A stretch of DNA of 64,000 nucleotides from Taeniopygia guttata (GCF_048771995.1 NC_133060.1:3467501-3531500), one strand, 5' to 3'. Numbered from the stretch's first letter, positions 21,279 to 34,575 are shown. Translations and numbers: made by a program. The notes: a model not told the origin generated them from the sequence alone.

Positions 21279-22977
21279 GTGGACCACGGCGCCGGCTTAG
21301 CCGTGATTCAAGAGGCTGCGTGAATAGCCTCCCTGGCAGCCCGAGTGGTCGCCCTGACCTCCTCAGCCTGCATCAGCGTGGCTTGTTGCTGCGGCGTGAT
21401 CATATCATCATGTTTTCCTATCAGTCTGGATAAGCTCGATCTGTGTAGTGGCTGCCTCGCGCCAGATGCTTGGGCTAACAGCTTCCTACAATTATCCTCC
21501 CATTCCTGTCTGAACACAATCATTCCCGCACCATCAAGTATCATGCGACCTATTCGCTTGATATCAAAGGGAAGCAGGTCGTCATTACTAAAAAGACCAT
21601 CGATTAAAGTGGAGACTATGGCCGAATTAATTCCTTTTTCCGCAATGGGTTTGACAATTGACTGTACATCTTTTGGGTTTATCGGGGTATATACCCTTTG
21701 TTGGTTCCCCTCCGGGCCGGTGAGCTTCACCAGGAAGGCTTGTATGGCAGCCGCTGGGGACCATTCAGCACAGGCTATTTTTATTTCTCCCCAGTCGGTA
21801 AACTGGGCTGGTTCGTATTGTAGTTGTTTTTCGGTGCAGCTTAGAGCTTTGTTCGGTTTTGTCTTAAATTGCGTTGGCTCCGTTTCTTCCGTCTCAGAAT
21901 CATAGCCGGCTTCCGGCAGCTCTTCCGACCTGGCGGAGCTGCTGCCGGACTCCGAGGCGGAAGTCGAATGCCGGCGCATTGCCGGGGCTCAATGCCTTTT
22001 TGTTCGGCTCCGAGCTCGCTCCTCCCCGCGGGGGTGGCGCCGCTCCCGCCCCCCTGGCTTGCCCTGACTCCTGCAGGGGGAGGTCTCTCCCTTATATGGT
22101 AGCGGCGCCCGGCGCGGCTGCCGATTGGCTCCGCGTTCTCTGCCGCTCTCCTCCTCTTTCTCCCGCGCACGCGCGTCCCTGAAATCGCGCGCCTCCCGGG
22201 TTTTCGCGCCGAGACCGCCCGCGCCCCGCCCCTCTCCTTGGCGGCCAGCGCCATTTTCAAAGGGGTAAGCTGGCGGCGTGGGTGGTGTCTCTTCCCGAGC
22301 CGCGGTTTCTGCGTCTCTGGCTTCTTTCGCCAGCCCTTGCCAAAAACATTCCACGCACTGCTGCACCTCCGGCAACGGATCGCTGACTGGCGGCGGCGGG
22401 ACAGGCGGGGAAGCCGCGGTTTTTCGGGGGGTTTCCGCGGCAGGGACTGGGCTCTGATCCGGGGAAGGGGGTAACGCGCCGGGCCCCCCCGGGTCCCCGC
22501 TACCGGGCAGATCATTCTCAGGGGCAGTTTGCGTTCCTGCCCCCACCCCTAGCTTGGGAGTAACTAATAAACAGGTACGTGCCGCGCTCCACGTCTCCTG
22601 CTCTTCTATTGCCCTGCGCGGGGCTTTCTCTACCTTGCCCCATGCCTTAAGGCTTCTGCCACTGCCTGAGGATTTTGTGTCCTCGGCTAGCGCGGCAGTG
22701 CATTTTTCCCATATTTCCGGATGTAACACATCCACAGGGCGCTCAATCGCCCCAAGCTCAAGCAACCTCGCTATGGCAAGATAAAAATCCTTGAGCTTAC
22801 ACCCAATACCCCACTGCGTATGAATGGCACTTACGACCCTTGCGATTGCGTCCATGACGACTGCGGGTCCCGGGACGTCTCCCCTTGTGCCTAGATACGG
22901 TTTGACCGTTCCGGCCGCTGCTCCTGTCCAGGTGTATCCCGTCCGCTGGGGGAATTTTTCCTTTTTTTCTTCTTTTC
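21279..22977 (-). pseudogene. gag: partial gag of a second, inverted provirus
   Basis: Reads on the minus strand from a proposed ATG at 22855 through matrix, the proline-rich spacer and capsid. One in-frame stop (21991-21989) separates a 5' open frame from the capsid frame, which runs to about 21308. At the tryptophan position corresponding to the TAG of the first copy, this copy keeps TGG. The sequence stops inside gag at 21279, abutting the 3' LTR of the plus-strand provirus. No nucleocapsid, pol or env of this copy is present. Confidence 0.85.
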
Positions 22978-22995
22978 TCCCGGGTTTCAGCACCA
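22978..22995 (-). other. primer-binding site of inverted provirus, tRNA-Phe type
   Basis: On the minus strand tggtgctgaaacccggga lies three bases after the LTR end and differs at one base from the tRNA-Phe complement. Confidence 0.8.
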
Positions 22996-22998
22996 GTA

Positions 22999-23355
22999 TG
23001 TTGCCTTTATAAAGGACAACCAGGGACCTGGTTCAGGTAAGGCAGCACGGCGGCCTGGTCTCGCCCAAGCCACTCGGGCTAATCAACACACGCAGACACC
23101 AATATGGCAGACGGTCGAAAAGCGTTTATTATCCTATCTCGTGGGTTTAAATAGTTTTAGGGGTCTTTGCTACGTCAGAGGGGGGTTGGGGGTTCTCAGG
23201 GATTAGTAAGGAGTGGAAATTTACCAGAGCAGGTGTGGCTACATTCTTCTGGGGCTTCAGGGGTTAATAGCTAACGTGGGGAAGAGAGAGGGGGAGGGGT
23301 CTATCTTTCCGTGACATCCCGTGGTCTTCCGCTTCGCCTGTCCCTATCTACTACA
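22999..23355 (-). repeat. 5' LTR of inverted provirus
   Basis: On the minus strand it begins TGTAGTAGATAGGG and ends aaggcaaca, with tatttaaa and AATAAA in the same order as the 3' LTR at 20924-21278, to which it is very similar. It lies 68 bp upstream of the first visible TOGARAM-like exon, in antisense orientation. Confidence 0.9.
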
Positions 23356-23423
23356 GACTTCTGTCGAAGGCAACTGATTTTTTTTCAAGGTGATTCTTAT
23401 GTTTTCCCTCATGACTTCCCCAG

Positions 23424-26400
23424 GTGACCAACCTCCGTTCAAAGGTGTCCTTCTCCGCAATTGTCACTCTGGGAGAGTTCTTTGCAAACCTGAAGAAGGA
23501 CATGGACTCTGAGGTGGATGAGGTTGCTCCAGTCCTTCTCCAGGTGGTGTGGAACACCCCAGAGTTCATTCAGAAGGCAGCCTGTCATGCCCTGAGGCTC
23601 ATGGTGGAAAATGTGACTCCTGCACGAGCAATGATTGCTCTCATGGACAGGGCAGTCAAGTAGGTTCTTCCTCTTTTAGTGATATTCTTCACCTTCTAGC
23701 GTGTGGGAGGGGGAAGGGATGAGAGAGAGAGTGGGAATGGCGGGAGGGAAGAGTCCTGTATCCTGCATCTTCTGTGAACTCAGGGACTTGATTCTCTGAC
23801 CTACCTCATTTTTTTCCTCTTGTCACCTATTTCTGCCCTCCTGCAGCAGAATCATAGAACTTCTCAGAATCACAGAACTGTAGAATATGGGGAGTTGGAA
23901 GGGGCCCTTCAGGATCATCAGGTCCAGCTTTTGGCTTTGCACAGAACAGCCCAAGGGTCACAGCAAGTGCCTGAGATTATTGTCCAAATGCTTCTTCAAC
24001 TCTGTCAGGCTTAGTGCTGTGACCACTGCCCTGCGGAGCCTGTTCCAGTGTCCAACCACCCCCTGGGTGGAAAACTTTTCTCCTGATATCTAAACTACTC
24101 CTCAGATGCAGCTTCCTGCTGCCTCCTGGAGTTCTCCCAGTCTGTCAGATTTTCCTAGACATGGTGACCACTGGGGAAATGAAAGGCCAAGGATAGAGCC
24201 TTGTGCTTTTGTGCTTTTGCAGCTCTGAATGGTGTTTGGTATTTAACAGCACTAACCACAGAGGCCCTGGGAAAACCATGTCTCCTCATGATGCCATTAA
24301 TTTGAGAAATAAGGAGGGTGCTTGCTGGTGCCTAGAGCACATGGGGGAGAATGTGTTGGTGAGGCACAGCCTACACAGCAAGTAGAGCTCCTGCCAAAAG
24401 GAGTCTTGTATGACTGTCCTGGCCTTAGAGCTCTACTTTCAATTCAAACTGATGTTTCAGGTAAGCCTTGAGATGATGAATCACTTGACAGGCACCTTCA
24501 CAGGCCAACTGCCATGGGACAGATGAAGCAAATGCTGCCTTAAGTGCTGGTGCTGGGCTGATAGTTGCCAAGAGGCACTCTCTAGAACAGGACAACCTGG
24601 CTAAACTGCCTGCCACCCTTTCCTCAGCTTTTCAGTAGGGTAAAACATTCAGATATATCCGTTGCCAAGCCTCACAGAAGAAACAGGCTGCATTGCCGGA
24701 TATTCTGCAACTTCACAGCCCACAGCATGTTTTCCCTGCATTTGTTTTTCTCCGAAGGTCTGCAGATTTGGGGAGAAATGGGTGGAAAGAGTGTCAGTCC
24801 TGCTGCAGCTCTGTGTAGTGGGTGCCCTCTGATGGGTCAGCATGAATTGTCCTTAATTTCTTAATAATTCATATGTGATCTATTCCTTTAATCTTTCTCA
24901 GAGAAAATACTGTGAAAGAAATGGAGTATCAGATAGTGCAGGGAGACTGAATTCCGCCCTGTTCCTTGCAGGCAGTCCTTCTGTACAATGCTAACGTTGT
25001 GTTTACCTGAGGACTGAACCTTCTACAGGTGTCTCAAGTTGCAGGGAGAAGCCAGGCCTCCTTCCCCCAGCAAGGACAGGGAGCAGGCTCTGGCCAAGGC
25101 CTGTGCTGCTCTTGCTCCTTCTCCCTGTGCCCAGGGTTTGCTCTCTTCTTCCCAGGAGCCGCTGTGCCCAGGTGCGGGAGTGCGCAGCCGAGCTCCTCCT
25201 GTCTTTGATGGAGAGAATGGGAGTCACAAAGCTCACAGACACCCCCAGGGTTGAGATGCTGGCACACGTGGCAGGGAAGCTTGCACAGGACTGTCACCAG
25301 GACACAAGGTAATGATCTTCATTTCACCTCCTCAAACAGGAAAACCGTTTTGTGTCTGGCTAGAAAGGTAAAATGACAAATTAATGGAAACTAAAGGAAA
25401 TAATAAGTGACCTCACGATGTGGCTAAGGGGCACAGACTCAGAGAATATGCTGAGTTGGAATGGACCTGTCAGGGTCACCCAGTCCATCTCCTGGCCATG
25501 TGCAGGGAGCCCCAAGAGTCGCTCCACATGCCTGGGAGCATTGTCCAAACACTTCTTGAGCTCAGTCAGCCTTGGTGCTGTGACCCCTGCTTTGGGTTGC
25601 CTGGGAAATGATTGTAGTGGGTAACCTGAGGTTGGCCAGCAAAAAGGTGCATTGCCAACTTCCTGTAACTTGAAGGATTCTTACTGAGATCAAAAGACCC
25701 CAATTAGCCAGTCAAACAGTTTTGTTTGGTCTTAGGTGCACAACACAAAGCCAAAGTGTTGGCTAATGTTATTCACTGAAGGATCCCAAACATCTGTTTC
25801 TCATTAAGACTTTCCTAGAAAAAATTCCGGGTTTTTTAGCCAATGTATTCAGTCTTTCTAAATCCCTTCTGCAGATTTCTGCAATGCTGTTATCTGTGAC
25901 TCAGTGACCTCCAAAATTCTTCTTGAAGAAGACTGTGGTTTCCTAGTGGCCAAAGCAACCCAAACCACCAAAAGCCCCTTACTTTGATGATGAAATTCCC
26001 ATTAATAGATGCCAAGAACACCAGAGCAACTAGCTGCCTCTGTGCATACATATAGTATAGAATAATCAATAGGATGCATGAGGTGTTTTGTCCTGGCTTC
26101 CCTGCCAGTTAAATAAAGGCAAATTATTGTGCGATGGCAGCAGGACACTGCTAATAGGCTCTGACAACAAAGCAGATGTGTTTTGCATGTTCTCTGGGAA
26201 TACCCACAGTTTCAGAGTGAAATGGTATTTTTCTGTGGCCCCACATTCTCCTCTTGTCTCTTGTGTTCAGCTGACAACACTGTGCAGTGTCAAGTGGAGG
26301 GAAATCTCTGCTGAGTAGGAAATGCCTTCTCATGCAAGGATTGCACCTGATGAGTTTAAGATATCAGCCTCTTCTGTTAAAACTCTTCCTTTGTTCATTT

Positions 26401-29400
26401 TTTCATTTCCTTCCTTCCTCCCTTCCTCCCTTCCTTTCTCCCATCCTTCCTTAGGCATTTTGGACAGGAGATGGTGAAGGTGTTTCTGAGTCACCAAAAA
26501 TTGAAAATGCTTTTGGAACGATCTCTTTCCACCCGTGACCTGGAAGACATTCTGACAAGAATTAAGAAGAAAGTAAGTGCTTGGCAGGAGAAATGTCTCC
26601 TTTGTGCAAGTATTGCCACTGCTCATACGAGGTCAAACATACCCAATCTGTATTTATCTCATTCCTCTTCTGCTGCATCATTTTGCTCCTGGGAATGAGC
26701 TGTTAAACCTCAGCCTGTTCATTTGCAGGCCACAAAGGGACTGATATTATTAGGGAAAAAGTGAAGTTTTGAATATTTTGAATATTGGTCACAAAGAAGA
26801 AAGGGAAAGAGGAGAAAATGGATTTATATTTAAGAGTAAGGCCCCCACCACGCTCTCCCTGCTCTGCCCCCAGGAAAGCAATTAAATGAGAATAGGAGAT
26901 AACAGAGTCTGAAGATGACAGTGTATTTGCAAAAGACACCAGAAGTAGTAGTACCAAGAAAATTTCCAAATATACAAAAGATGTCCAAGTCAATCCTAGC
27001 TGCTACAATTACTATCTGTCTTTTGGGAATACTGCCCTACTGTCACGCCCTGTGGAGCTGGAAGAAGCTTGGTGAATCCAGCAGCATCCAGCGAAAAATC
27101 CTTTGTTTGTTTGGAGGGGGATTTTACTTTTTTTAACTGAAAATATAGAAGGGAGTCTGCCTTTCTGCAGGCACAAGGAGAGTTAGTGTTGAACCAAATC
27201 AACTTCCAAACAATGGACCGATCCCCAAAGAGTCCCATTTTTTCTGCTGCTTCCTTTAAGAACAGTCATTGCCTAACAGTTTGCATGATTCCCATTTGTG
27301 CCCAAGATTAATGAATTTGGGGGTTTAGACTGCTGCTCAGTATGGTAGCACCCATAACCTGCCTTGGGCTATAGAAAACAAAGAGTTGGCATCACTGAAT
27401 CTCTGGTCCGTTTCTTTCTGTAAGTTAGGAAATGTTTACCTAAGCTTTGATAGCAGTGATCCTGGTTTTAACTGGTGTTTTAAACAGGGAATTTCCTATT
27501 TTATATTCTAAAGATTGATGGGGTTTCTCCGTGTCTTTGTAGGGGATGGAAAACCAGAAGAGTGAATGCCCATCTGTCAAGGAGCCGGTGGAGAAGAGGA
27601 ATGATGGCCCGAAGAAGCCCCAGGACACGATGCCTTCTAGCAAACGGTGCTGAGCACTTTGGTGAGATGTGACCAAGCACATGACAAGCTTTACATGCCT
27701 CTCCCTTAGGAAAATCTTTCTGGCAGAGATGACCAGTGCCAGAGATTGTTTCCTCTCCCTACAAACTCTCTAGGATAAAAAATGTCTACCTCTGCATTAC
27801 ACTGAACACAACTTCTCTGGAGGAGTTTTCACAAAAATGGAGAGACAAAAAGACACTCATTGGTTGCAGCTCAGACAATCCACTGCAATGCCAAGGGCAC
27901 AGTTGTGGAGGCTATGCCAGGGCCAAGTTTCTGCTGCCTGACTTGGGATAGTAAATTCAACCAGGGCTTTTTTCATCTGAGTGGGATCTTTTTCAGATGG
28001 GTATTTTGATGAGCAGTCCCAGTCTAGAAGCAAGATGCCATTCCACAAAGATGCAGTCCTCATCCATGTGGTTTGGCCTGGCTGAATCATGGTTTTCTTA
28101 CCCTCAAACAGTACCAAGTTTGAGTACTAAGTAGCAAGGCAGTTCCTGAGCAGCTTTGGTCAACAGGTGTCTCAATGTGGGCTTTTTGTCTTGATATTCC
28201 TGTCCTTCATATAGGTTGCTTGATGGACAGCATGCTTGGTTGATTTCCTCCTGTGCTGCAATCAGCATTTAAGAAGGAATTTTGTCCTCGCTGTCTCTCC
28301 ATGCCAATGGCAGAGACTTGTACCTGTTCTCCTCTGATAACAGAGGGGATTTATTTAGCTCTGTCACACTCAGTGGTGTCAGGAAAGTGACCACGTGCCT
28401 CAGTAGCATGGCTAGCATCTTCCCATGCTCATGAATGAGAGAGGATGATCCAGGAGAATTGTTCCCAGTGGGGTTGTTAAGCTGTGGATCTGGTCTCTAG
28501 GGAAGCAAATGAAATGTGAGCATAGTTCTGGGATATCTGGCTTCTGGTTTTATCTCTGTTACTGATTTTCTGGATCCTTCAGGTATGTCCCTGTTCATTT
28601 GTTCAGATGCATCTGAGCTACTTTTCCAAATTGTCATGGCTGGTTGTAGAGGCACTTCTCCAGAGCAATGAGTTGCCTTATTATAAGACAGACACGTCCC
28701 ATATGAGGAGGCATTTAAACTTGGAAGTAGCATCTCTCTTTCCCCACAAAGCAATGTGACCTGTGTGCCTTGGCAGCCATCTGAAGATAGATCAGATGCA
28801 TCTCATCCTTGGTTTTCCTGAGTGAGCAGTGTGAGAATGTCACTTGCAGATTGTCTCCCATAATGATTGTCACAAGGTTCACATTGTTCTTCAGAGCCTC
28901 ATTATTTTCTAGCTTGAAATCACATCATTAGGAAAGCTCCTCAAGATATTTGCTCACATTTCACTGAAGGTATCATCACCAACAGGTTCTAATTTTGTTT
29001 TGTTTTCCAGGGTGGAATCTACTTCTGATGGACGCCTATTACACCGTGCAAAAGCCCAGGTCACGTTACCTGCAGCTGTGGAAGAGATGGATATGCTCCA
29101 GAAGCTTTACCATCTCCTGCAAGCCAAGGGGTTTCAGACACGGCTGGAAGGAGTGGCACTCCTCCTAGAGCTGTGCAAAAGCAGCCCCCAGCTAATCTCC
29201 AAGAACATTGTCCAAGTATGTAGGGTATTTTCATTCTTCCCTTCCTTTAGTTCCTTTCCCAAGCCTGTAGGGTAAAGGTAATTCAGTGTGTCTTGGCACA
29301 ACATCCTGGCTGTTTGGGACAGGCTGGTCCCTCTTACCCAGACAAATTTAATTCAGGTCCCAGGCTTCAGGACAAGTTATTTCAGTCCAGTTGTATTTGT

Positions 29401-32400
29401 CTGGCCGGTGCCTATTGAGGCTGTTCATCAGATGATTACTGTATTTTCTTCTGGTGTAACTGCTGCTGTCTCCTACTCCCAGTTGGGTTAATTGAAGGGA
29501 ATCCAGCCACTGAAAGCATGGCAATTATTATCCAGATTAAAAATGGGTTTGCATGGGGAACAGAAGTATCAGGCTGGGTTGGTTTAAACACAGGATTTTT
29601 TAAACAATACATCTGTAAACTCCATCTTGTCTTACACAGGCACAACTCTGGCTACTCCTTTCCATCCTTGTCTCTATTCCTCTTGGTAAAGACAGTTCTC
29701 AGCCTTCTTGGGGAGCCTTTTTTCTCTTTGGAAAAGGAGGAAAACAGCTAAGGACAGATCTCTGCCTTCTCCTCCCAGTAGATGCTTTTTCCCTTTTTCC
29801 AGAAAAAGGTGTCTGATAATGTGTCTGTCAAGGGGACTGAACCTGCTCTAATGAGATCTGTACAGCACATGGCATTTCAGAAGTCCACCTTTTACTTCCA
29901 GATAAGTGGTCTGGATCCTGGAGGGGTTGATTGGAGCCCTGCACTTCTCCAGACACAGATTCTGAGACAAACAAAATAAAACTTAGATCTCCTCCAGCCA
30001 TAGTTTTGGAAAAATCATAATTGCCCTCAGTATTTGAGGCAACTGTATAGAAAAATGGGCATTGTAAATATCTGCTTCCATACTTGTAAAGCAAAGGTAG
30101 CCTTTTGCATTAATAAATGGAATTGATTTAATGATTTATAGACGGAGAGAAATACCATAGGAACTATTCTGTCCCCAACCAAAACTCTTAAAAACAGAAG
30201 AAAATCATTCAAGCAGCATGAGGTTGCACAACCATTCCAGTGAGTGTCCCACAGGAAAACAGTGAAATTCTGCAAGCAAGTGCTGACCCGAGAGAAAGGA
30301 TCTCCTGAGTGCTGCATCCACACTTCAAACAAGGACATTTTAATCCAGCTTTCATGTTGCTTGTTCTCTTCACAGATTTTTGATTATTTTGTCCTGAGAA
30401 TATGTGACAGCCACAAGAAAGTGAGGCAGAAGGCGCTGGACGTGCTGGCTGAAATCATCGGCCTCCTGGATGATGCCATGAACCCTGTGATGATCCGCTT
30501 GGTAGAAGGAATAGCAAAGAACCTGAGCTCAAGTGATCCCAGGGTTCATGCTGCAGCTGTGAGAGCACTGGAAGAATCTGTTGCTCATTTAGGTGAGGCT
30601 GAGCCCTGGCAGGGACTCCCCTCAACTGCGTCTCCATCTGTCCTACACAAGAGAACACTGAGTGCATTGACAGCTGCTGTTGTCTGTGGAATGCTCCAGC
30701 TGACACCCACCAGAAGCTGTGGAGGTGCAGCCCTTATGCACCAGTCCCCCAACAGGCTTGCATGTGATCAGCATTTCCCAAAAGTCCCAGGAGCCCTTGG
30801 CTCTGTGCTGCTTGTCTGAAGAGCAAGTCCTGGACTACAGCTTTGCTACAATTCAGGGGCAAAGGGGTTTTGGAGTTTGCTTGGGCCCCGTTTGACTTCC
30901 CAAAAGAACAGCTTGGCTGTTGGCATGAAGGGACACTGGCCCATCAGAGCTTCTGCACAGCAGCCACCTGGAAGGCTCTGCATTGTAGGCATTAGCTGCC
31001 TATTTTCTCTTTTTCTTCTTTGTCTTCTTTTTTCAAAGGGGAACTTACAATTCACCAGGTTCATTTCTTTATAACAAACAAGTCTAAATCCAGCTGTCAA
31101 TGGTGCCTTGTTCCACATATTGTTTTGCGTGGGGCAAGATTGCTCTAGCAAATACCTACATGGTCACTGGCTGCTCGAAATTCCTTTGCCATGCAGATTT
31201 ATGTCAGCTCTGAAAATGGCTGAAAAATTGAGTGTTTGAAGAGGTCTCCAAGGGGCATTTCCACTTTCTTCACCTCAGCTGCTCTGTGACTCAGGAACTG
31301 CCTGAGTCAGCGCCTTTCTGTGTCCCAAGGATGGAGTTCTTCCTTTTTGCTGTGGGATACAAACCCTTTTCACTGCTTACATGTGACTGAACTCTTGAGA
31401 TCCCTGATGTGAAATGTTTTAACATAGCTCCTGGTACAGAAGACAAGCTTGGATTTACAAATGTGAAAGGAGAGCTTTTCTTTTGGGATTTTAAACCCTG
31501 CCAAGTAGGCTGGAAGGAAAGATGAAAAGGGTTCAAAAATCAGCAGAAATTTACTTTCTTGTATAAAATGGAGTTGCTCCTGCCCTTTCCCTCCTCACTG
31601 TCCTTTCTCCTATGACCTCAGAAGAGTGAGCAAAAACATGTGTTTCACTTGTAGATAAAGTATCACTGATGAAAGAGTTCAGCCACCAATGGAGCCAACT
31701 GAGTGGCCAAGCTCTGCTGGATGTCGCAGAGTGTATCGCAGGTATGGCCTCCAAATATACTGCTGGTAGTAAATTTTTGTCTGTGTTTGATATAGTTCAG
31801 TTCAGAAAATGAGCAGAGAGATTTCAGAAACAATGTGAGAAAAATACTTGTGTTTTGGTTACATTTCAGTCTGCTGTGTAGCATTTTTCTCTCTCTATGC
31901 CCGTATTTCAGTGGACATTATAAGAAAAAATGCCATTAACACTGGGAGAGGAAATGCCATTAAAATGTGGAGATGCCCAAATGCCAAGGCAATGGGGTCT
32001 GGGTAATTAAGACACGCTGAAGTTTGAAACAGCTCTGTGTTGGGAGCTACAAAAACATTCTGCCAAAGACACCAGCTAGTCACTGATGTTTCTAATCCAG
32101 CTGTCGAGCAGCAGCCATCTCTGGTGGGCTGGAGCTTTGAAGTGTGCTCTAATACTGCCCTTTGCTGTGTGCCACTGAGCAAAGGGAAGAGTCAGATTAG
32201 ACTTTTGGCACTTGAAATCAAAGTCACAGACATGGAGTCACCCCTTTTACTAGAAATCTTTCAATTGCCTCTCTAGGGTGCATTTCCAAATCTTCAGTGT
32301 GGGTTTAGACAACTCCTTAATGGGAATAAAATGCAATTTGACATTTCAGTCATTGTTCATGCAGAAACAGATTGTGAAATAATTTAGTAAAGGTACAAAG

Positions 32401-32855
32401 TCTGCCATGGGTACAAGACTCTGGTTGGAGAAATTAGTCCTGAGGGGTTGGTGGTTCTGTTTCAAGGACCACCAGCTGCTTTGCCCGTTTCTGGATCATG
32501 GGGCTCCATGTGCTATTTCACTGATCTTTGCCAGAGAGGCTTCCAAGAAGCAAACGCAGAGGTAGATCCTTGTTTGCATTAATGTTGGTGGGTAAGAAGC
32601 TGTGTCTCTCTCCCGGCAGAGCTCGTGGAGTGGGTTTATGCCAGGAGCCCTGAAGTCGTCCAGCGCTATGTCCTGCCCGTGCTCTGGTCCTTCCTGGACA
32701 ACAAAGCGCTGCCTGTCCGCAGTGCCAACATCCGCACTGTGGCCACCAAGCTTGCCCTGGCCCTCTACGAGGCGATGGGCAACAAGCTGAAGAAATGTGC
32801 AGCCAGCAAGCCTCCACACATGCGGGAGAACCTCTCCAACATTTTGTACTGGTGA
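23424..32855 (+). CDS. TOGARAM-family (TOG array) gene, 3' part only
   Basis: Eight exons with agreeing phases: 23424-23659, 25156-25308, 26455-26572, 27543-27646, 29011-29215, 30376-30592, 31655-31741, 32620-32855 (stop TGA). Together they give 1356 nt, about 451 residues. The first three exons form a TOG-type helical array (VTNLRSKVSFSAIVTLGEFF, ENVTPARAMIALMDRAVK, and CAQVRECAAELLLSLMERMG). A charged linker follows (exon 4, with KEPVEKRNDGPKKPQ), then a second array (HLLQAKGFQTRLEGVALLLE, VRQKALDVLAEIIGLLDD). This matches the C-terminal TOG3-TOG4 half of TOGARAM/crescerin proteins, which act on ciliary microtubules. Family members are much longer; the N-terminal exons are missing because the provirus block begins 68 bp upstream. 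The first exon opens with an acceptor (ccccag), so a 5' exon is required. It may be a truncated copy or may use an unknown start. Confidence 0.82.
23845..24145 (-). mobile_element. CR1 3'-end fragment in TOGARAM-like intron
   Basis: The reverse complement of the CR1 tail is visible: cagaatcatagaact, ggaaggggcccttcaggatc, gtccaaatgcttcttcaact and tgttccagtgtccaaccacc. Confidence 0.85.
25430..25612 (-). mobile_element. short CR1 3' fragment in TOGARAM-like intron
   Basis: Contains gagttggaatggacctgtca, ttgtccaaacacttcttgag and ggtgctgtgacccctgcttt, a more diverged CR1 tail. Confidence 0.7.
26401..26452. repeat. pyrimidine-rich (CCTT)n-like tract
   Basis: A cttcc/ctccc-rich tract directly before the acceptor of the exon at 26455. 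It may act as an extended polypyrimidine tract. Confidence 0.8.
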
Positions 32856-33607
32856 AGGCAGGATGTTCTCCAGGAAGATGACCAAGTGCTGAGTTGGACA
32901 CCTCCGGATTTGACTTCTTAGCTGTGCCAAAAATGACAAAACACTAAGGAAGGGTGTGCATCGGCCCCCGCTCTCTCCATCGCCCTTCCTAGTCATGACA
33001 TGGGGGCCTGAAGAAACTCCAGACTGAGGACAAGGTGAAGGCTGAGCATGGATCAGCCTCACACAGAGGTGAGGGGGGAGCTGGGCCGCTCTCTGGAGGG
33101 AGAAAGGGTCCTGTGGCAGCCCAGAGAGCCTGTGCACATTGCCAGGGAACAGCTGTGCCCCTGGCGTGCTTCAAGTGTCTGCCGGCAGGAACACGCTTCC
33201 ATGTGCAGCTGTTTAGAAGTTGGCAGGAAATGTGTCCCATGAAATCTAGAGCTTAAGCTGCTTTAGGTTTGCATTGTGGCATCTGTTAAAACTTTGTGTC
33301 TTCACTTTGCAGACCTGACTGGCTATCCTCTTACCAAGAGGTTTTCTCTGGACATTTCTGATTGTCTCTTACCCGCAAAGTCCTTGTTTCCCATCCAGAA
33401 GAGCGCTCATCCCTCCAAGCTCAGGAAGAAGCTGCTGCCTGCCTGAAGAGTAGTTGAAGAATAGGATTTATGCATTAGTCTTCATAGATACAGATATACA
33501 TATGTTCTGATATTTAGATGTAGTTTTGATTAAATGTATTTTGATTGTATCTTGAAATTTTATGACATATCTTTAAGTGTATATATTTTAGTTTTATGAT
33601 TAAAAAA

Positions 33608-33627
33608 AGGTAAATAAATAAATAAAC
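33608..33627 (+). terminator. poly(A) signals of TOGARAM-like gene
   Basis: Overlapping aataaa hexamers (aaataaataaataaac) lie about 755 bp after the stop, in an AT-rich 3' end. Confidence 0.6.
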
Positions 33628-33639
33628 TTTAAATAAGCC

Positions 33640-34575
33640 AAGCGGAGAATGTGAGACCCAGACCTATCTAGCCTAGAGGTTATGGGAGTGCAGCTCACTC
33701 GATGTGCCAGTGTCTCACCACATCCTTTCATCACTGGGCCTCTCCTCTTCCTCTTTTGACACGTTTTCTTTGTGTCATTTGTGCTGCTCTTTGTCATTTG
33801 ACATTACAACTCAGCCACCCATTGACATGTCTGGGGGACAATGGACCCACAAGATCCTGTCTAGTCAAAAGTTTTCCATGTAGATGTATTCTGTGCTCAC
33901 AAAAAGGCCTGAGCAAAGAAATCAAGAGGAGTGTGCCCAAATCCCAAAGCTTTGCTCCTTTGCAACGTGACACAGATCTGGCTCACGGGTGTTTTTAATC
34001 ACAATTTCATAGGTATGAAGAGGACATGAGAAAAGATGCACTGCTTTGGAAAAATCATCTGTGTGTATATTTACCCAGGACAGCAATCCAACTGTGTTGT
34101 TTGCAACCTGTTTGCAGAAGGATGATTGGACTGTGAGTCCAATAACAAGTGACAAGGGTTCCTCAAATCTTTTTACACTCCAGCCTGGGTGCCATTCAGA
34201 CCACAGTTATAGGATAATACTGTAGTACATACCACACACATTCTACCTCCAATAAAAGCTTGGCTTGTCTTATTAGAGTGAAATAAATAGAAAAGTAATA
34301 AAATGAACAGTTACATTCGTCACTTTGGAATGACTCTCCTGCTTTCCAGTGTCAACCCTGCACCTCATGCTCCCAAGGCTTGTTACAAACAAGTGTCCGA
34401 GATTGCTTAAAAATTCTTTGGCAAGGTTCAGTAAAAGCCAGATTGAATATTGAGCAACAGCTCAGCAAAATTCAATGGCAGCACTCACACTATTACTTAC
34501 TAGTCGATTAAGGCACAACAAGGAATAAAAGTAACAAAATACAGTCAATCAAACAAGAAATGTACTGAGAACTAT

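Larger units (their letters stand above)
12633..23355 (+). mobile_element. composite endogenous retrovirus (provirus plus inverted partial provirus)
   Basis: The block starts with TGTAGTAG and ends with its complement CTACTACA, so both outer edges are LTR 5' ends facing outward. Inside, in order: plus-strand 5' LTR, primer site, gag (with a nested solo LTR), protease, pol, env, polypurine tract and 3' LTR. An inverted gag, primer site and LTR of a second copy follow. Alpharetrovirus-like pol, gammaretrovirus-type env and a tRNA-Phe-type primer site match the recombinant avian lineage published as TgERV-F (recalled, not checked). No clear target-site duplication flanks the whole block (left flank ggacc, right flank gactt). 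Confidence 0.85.
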
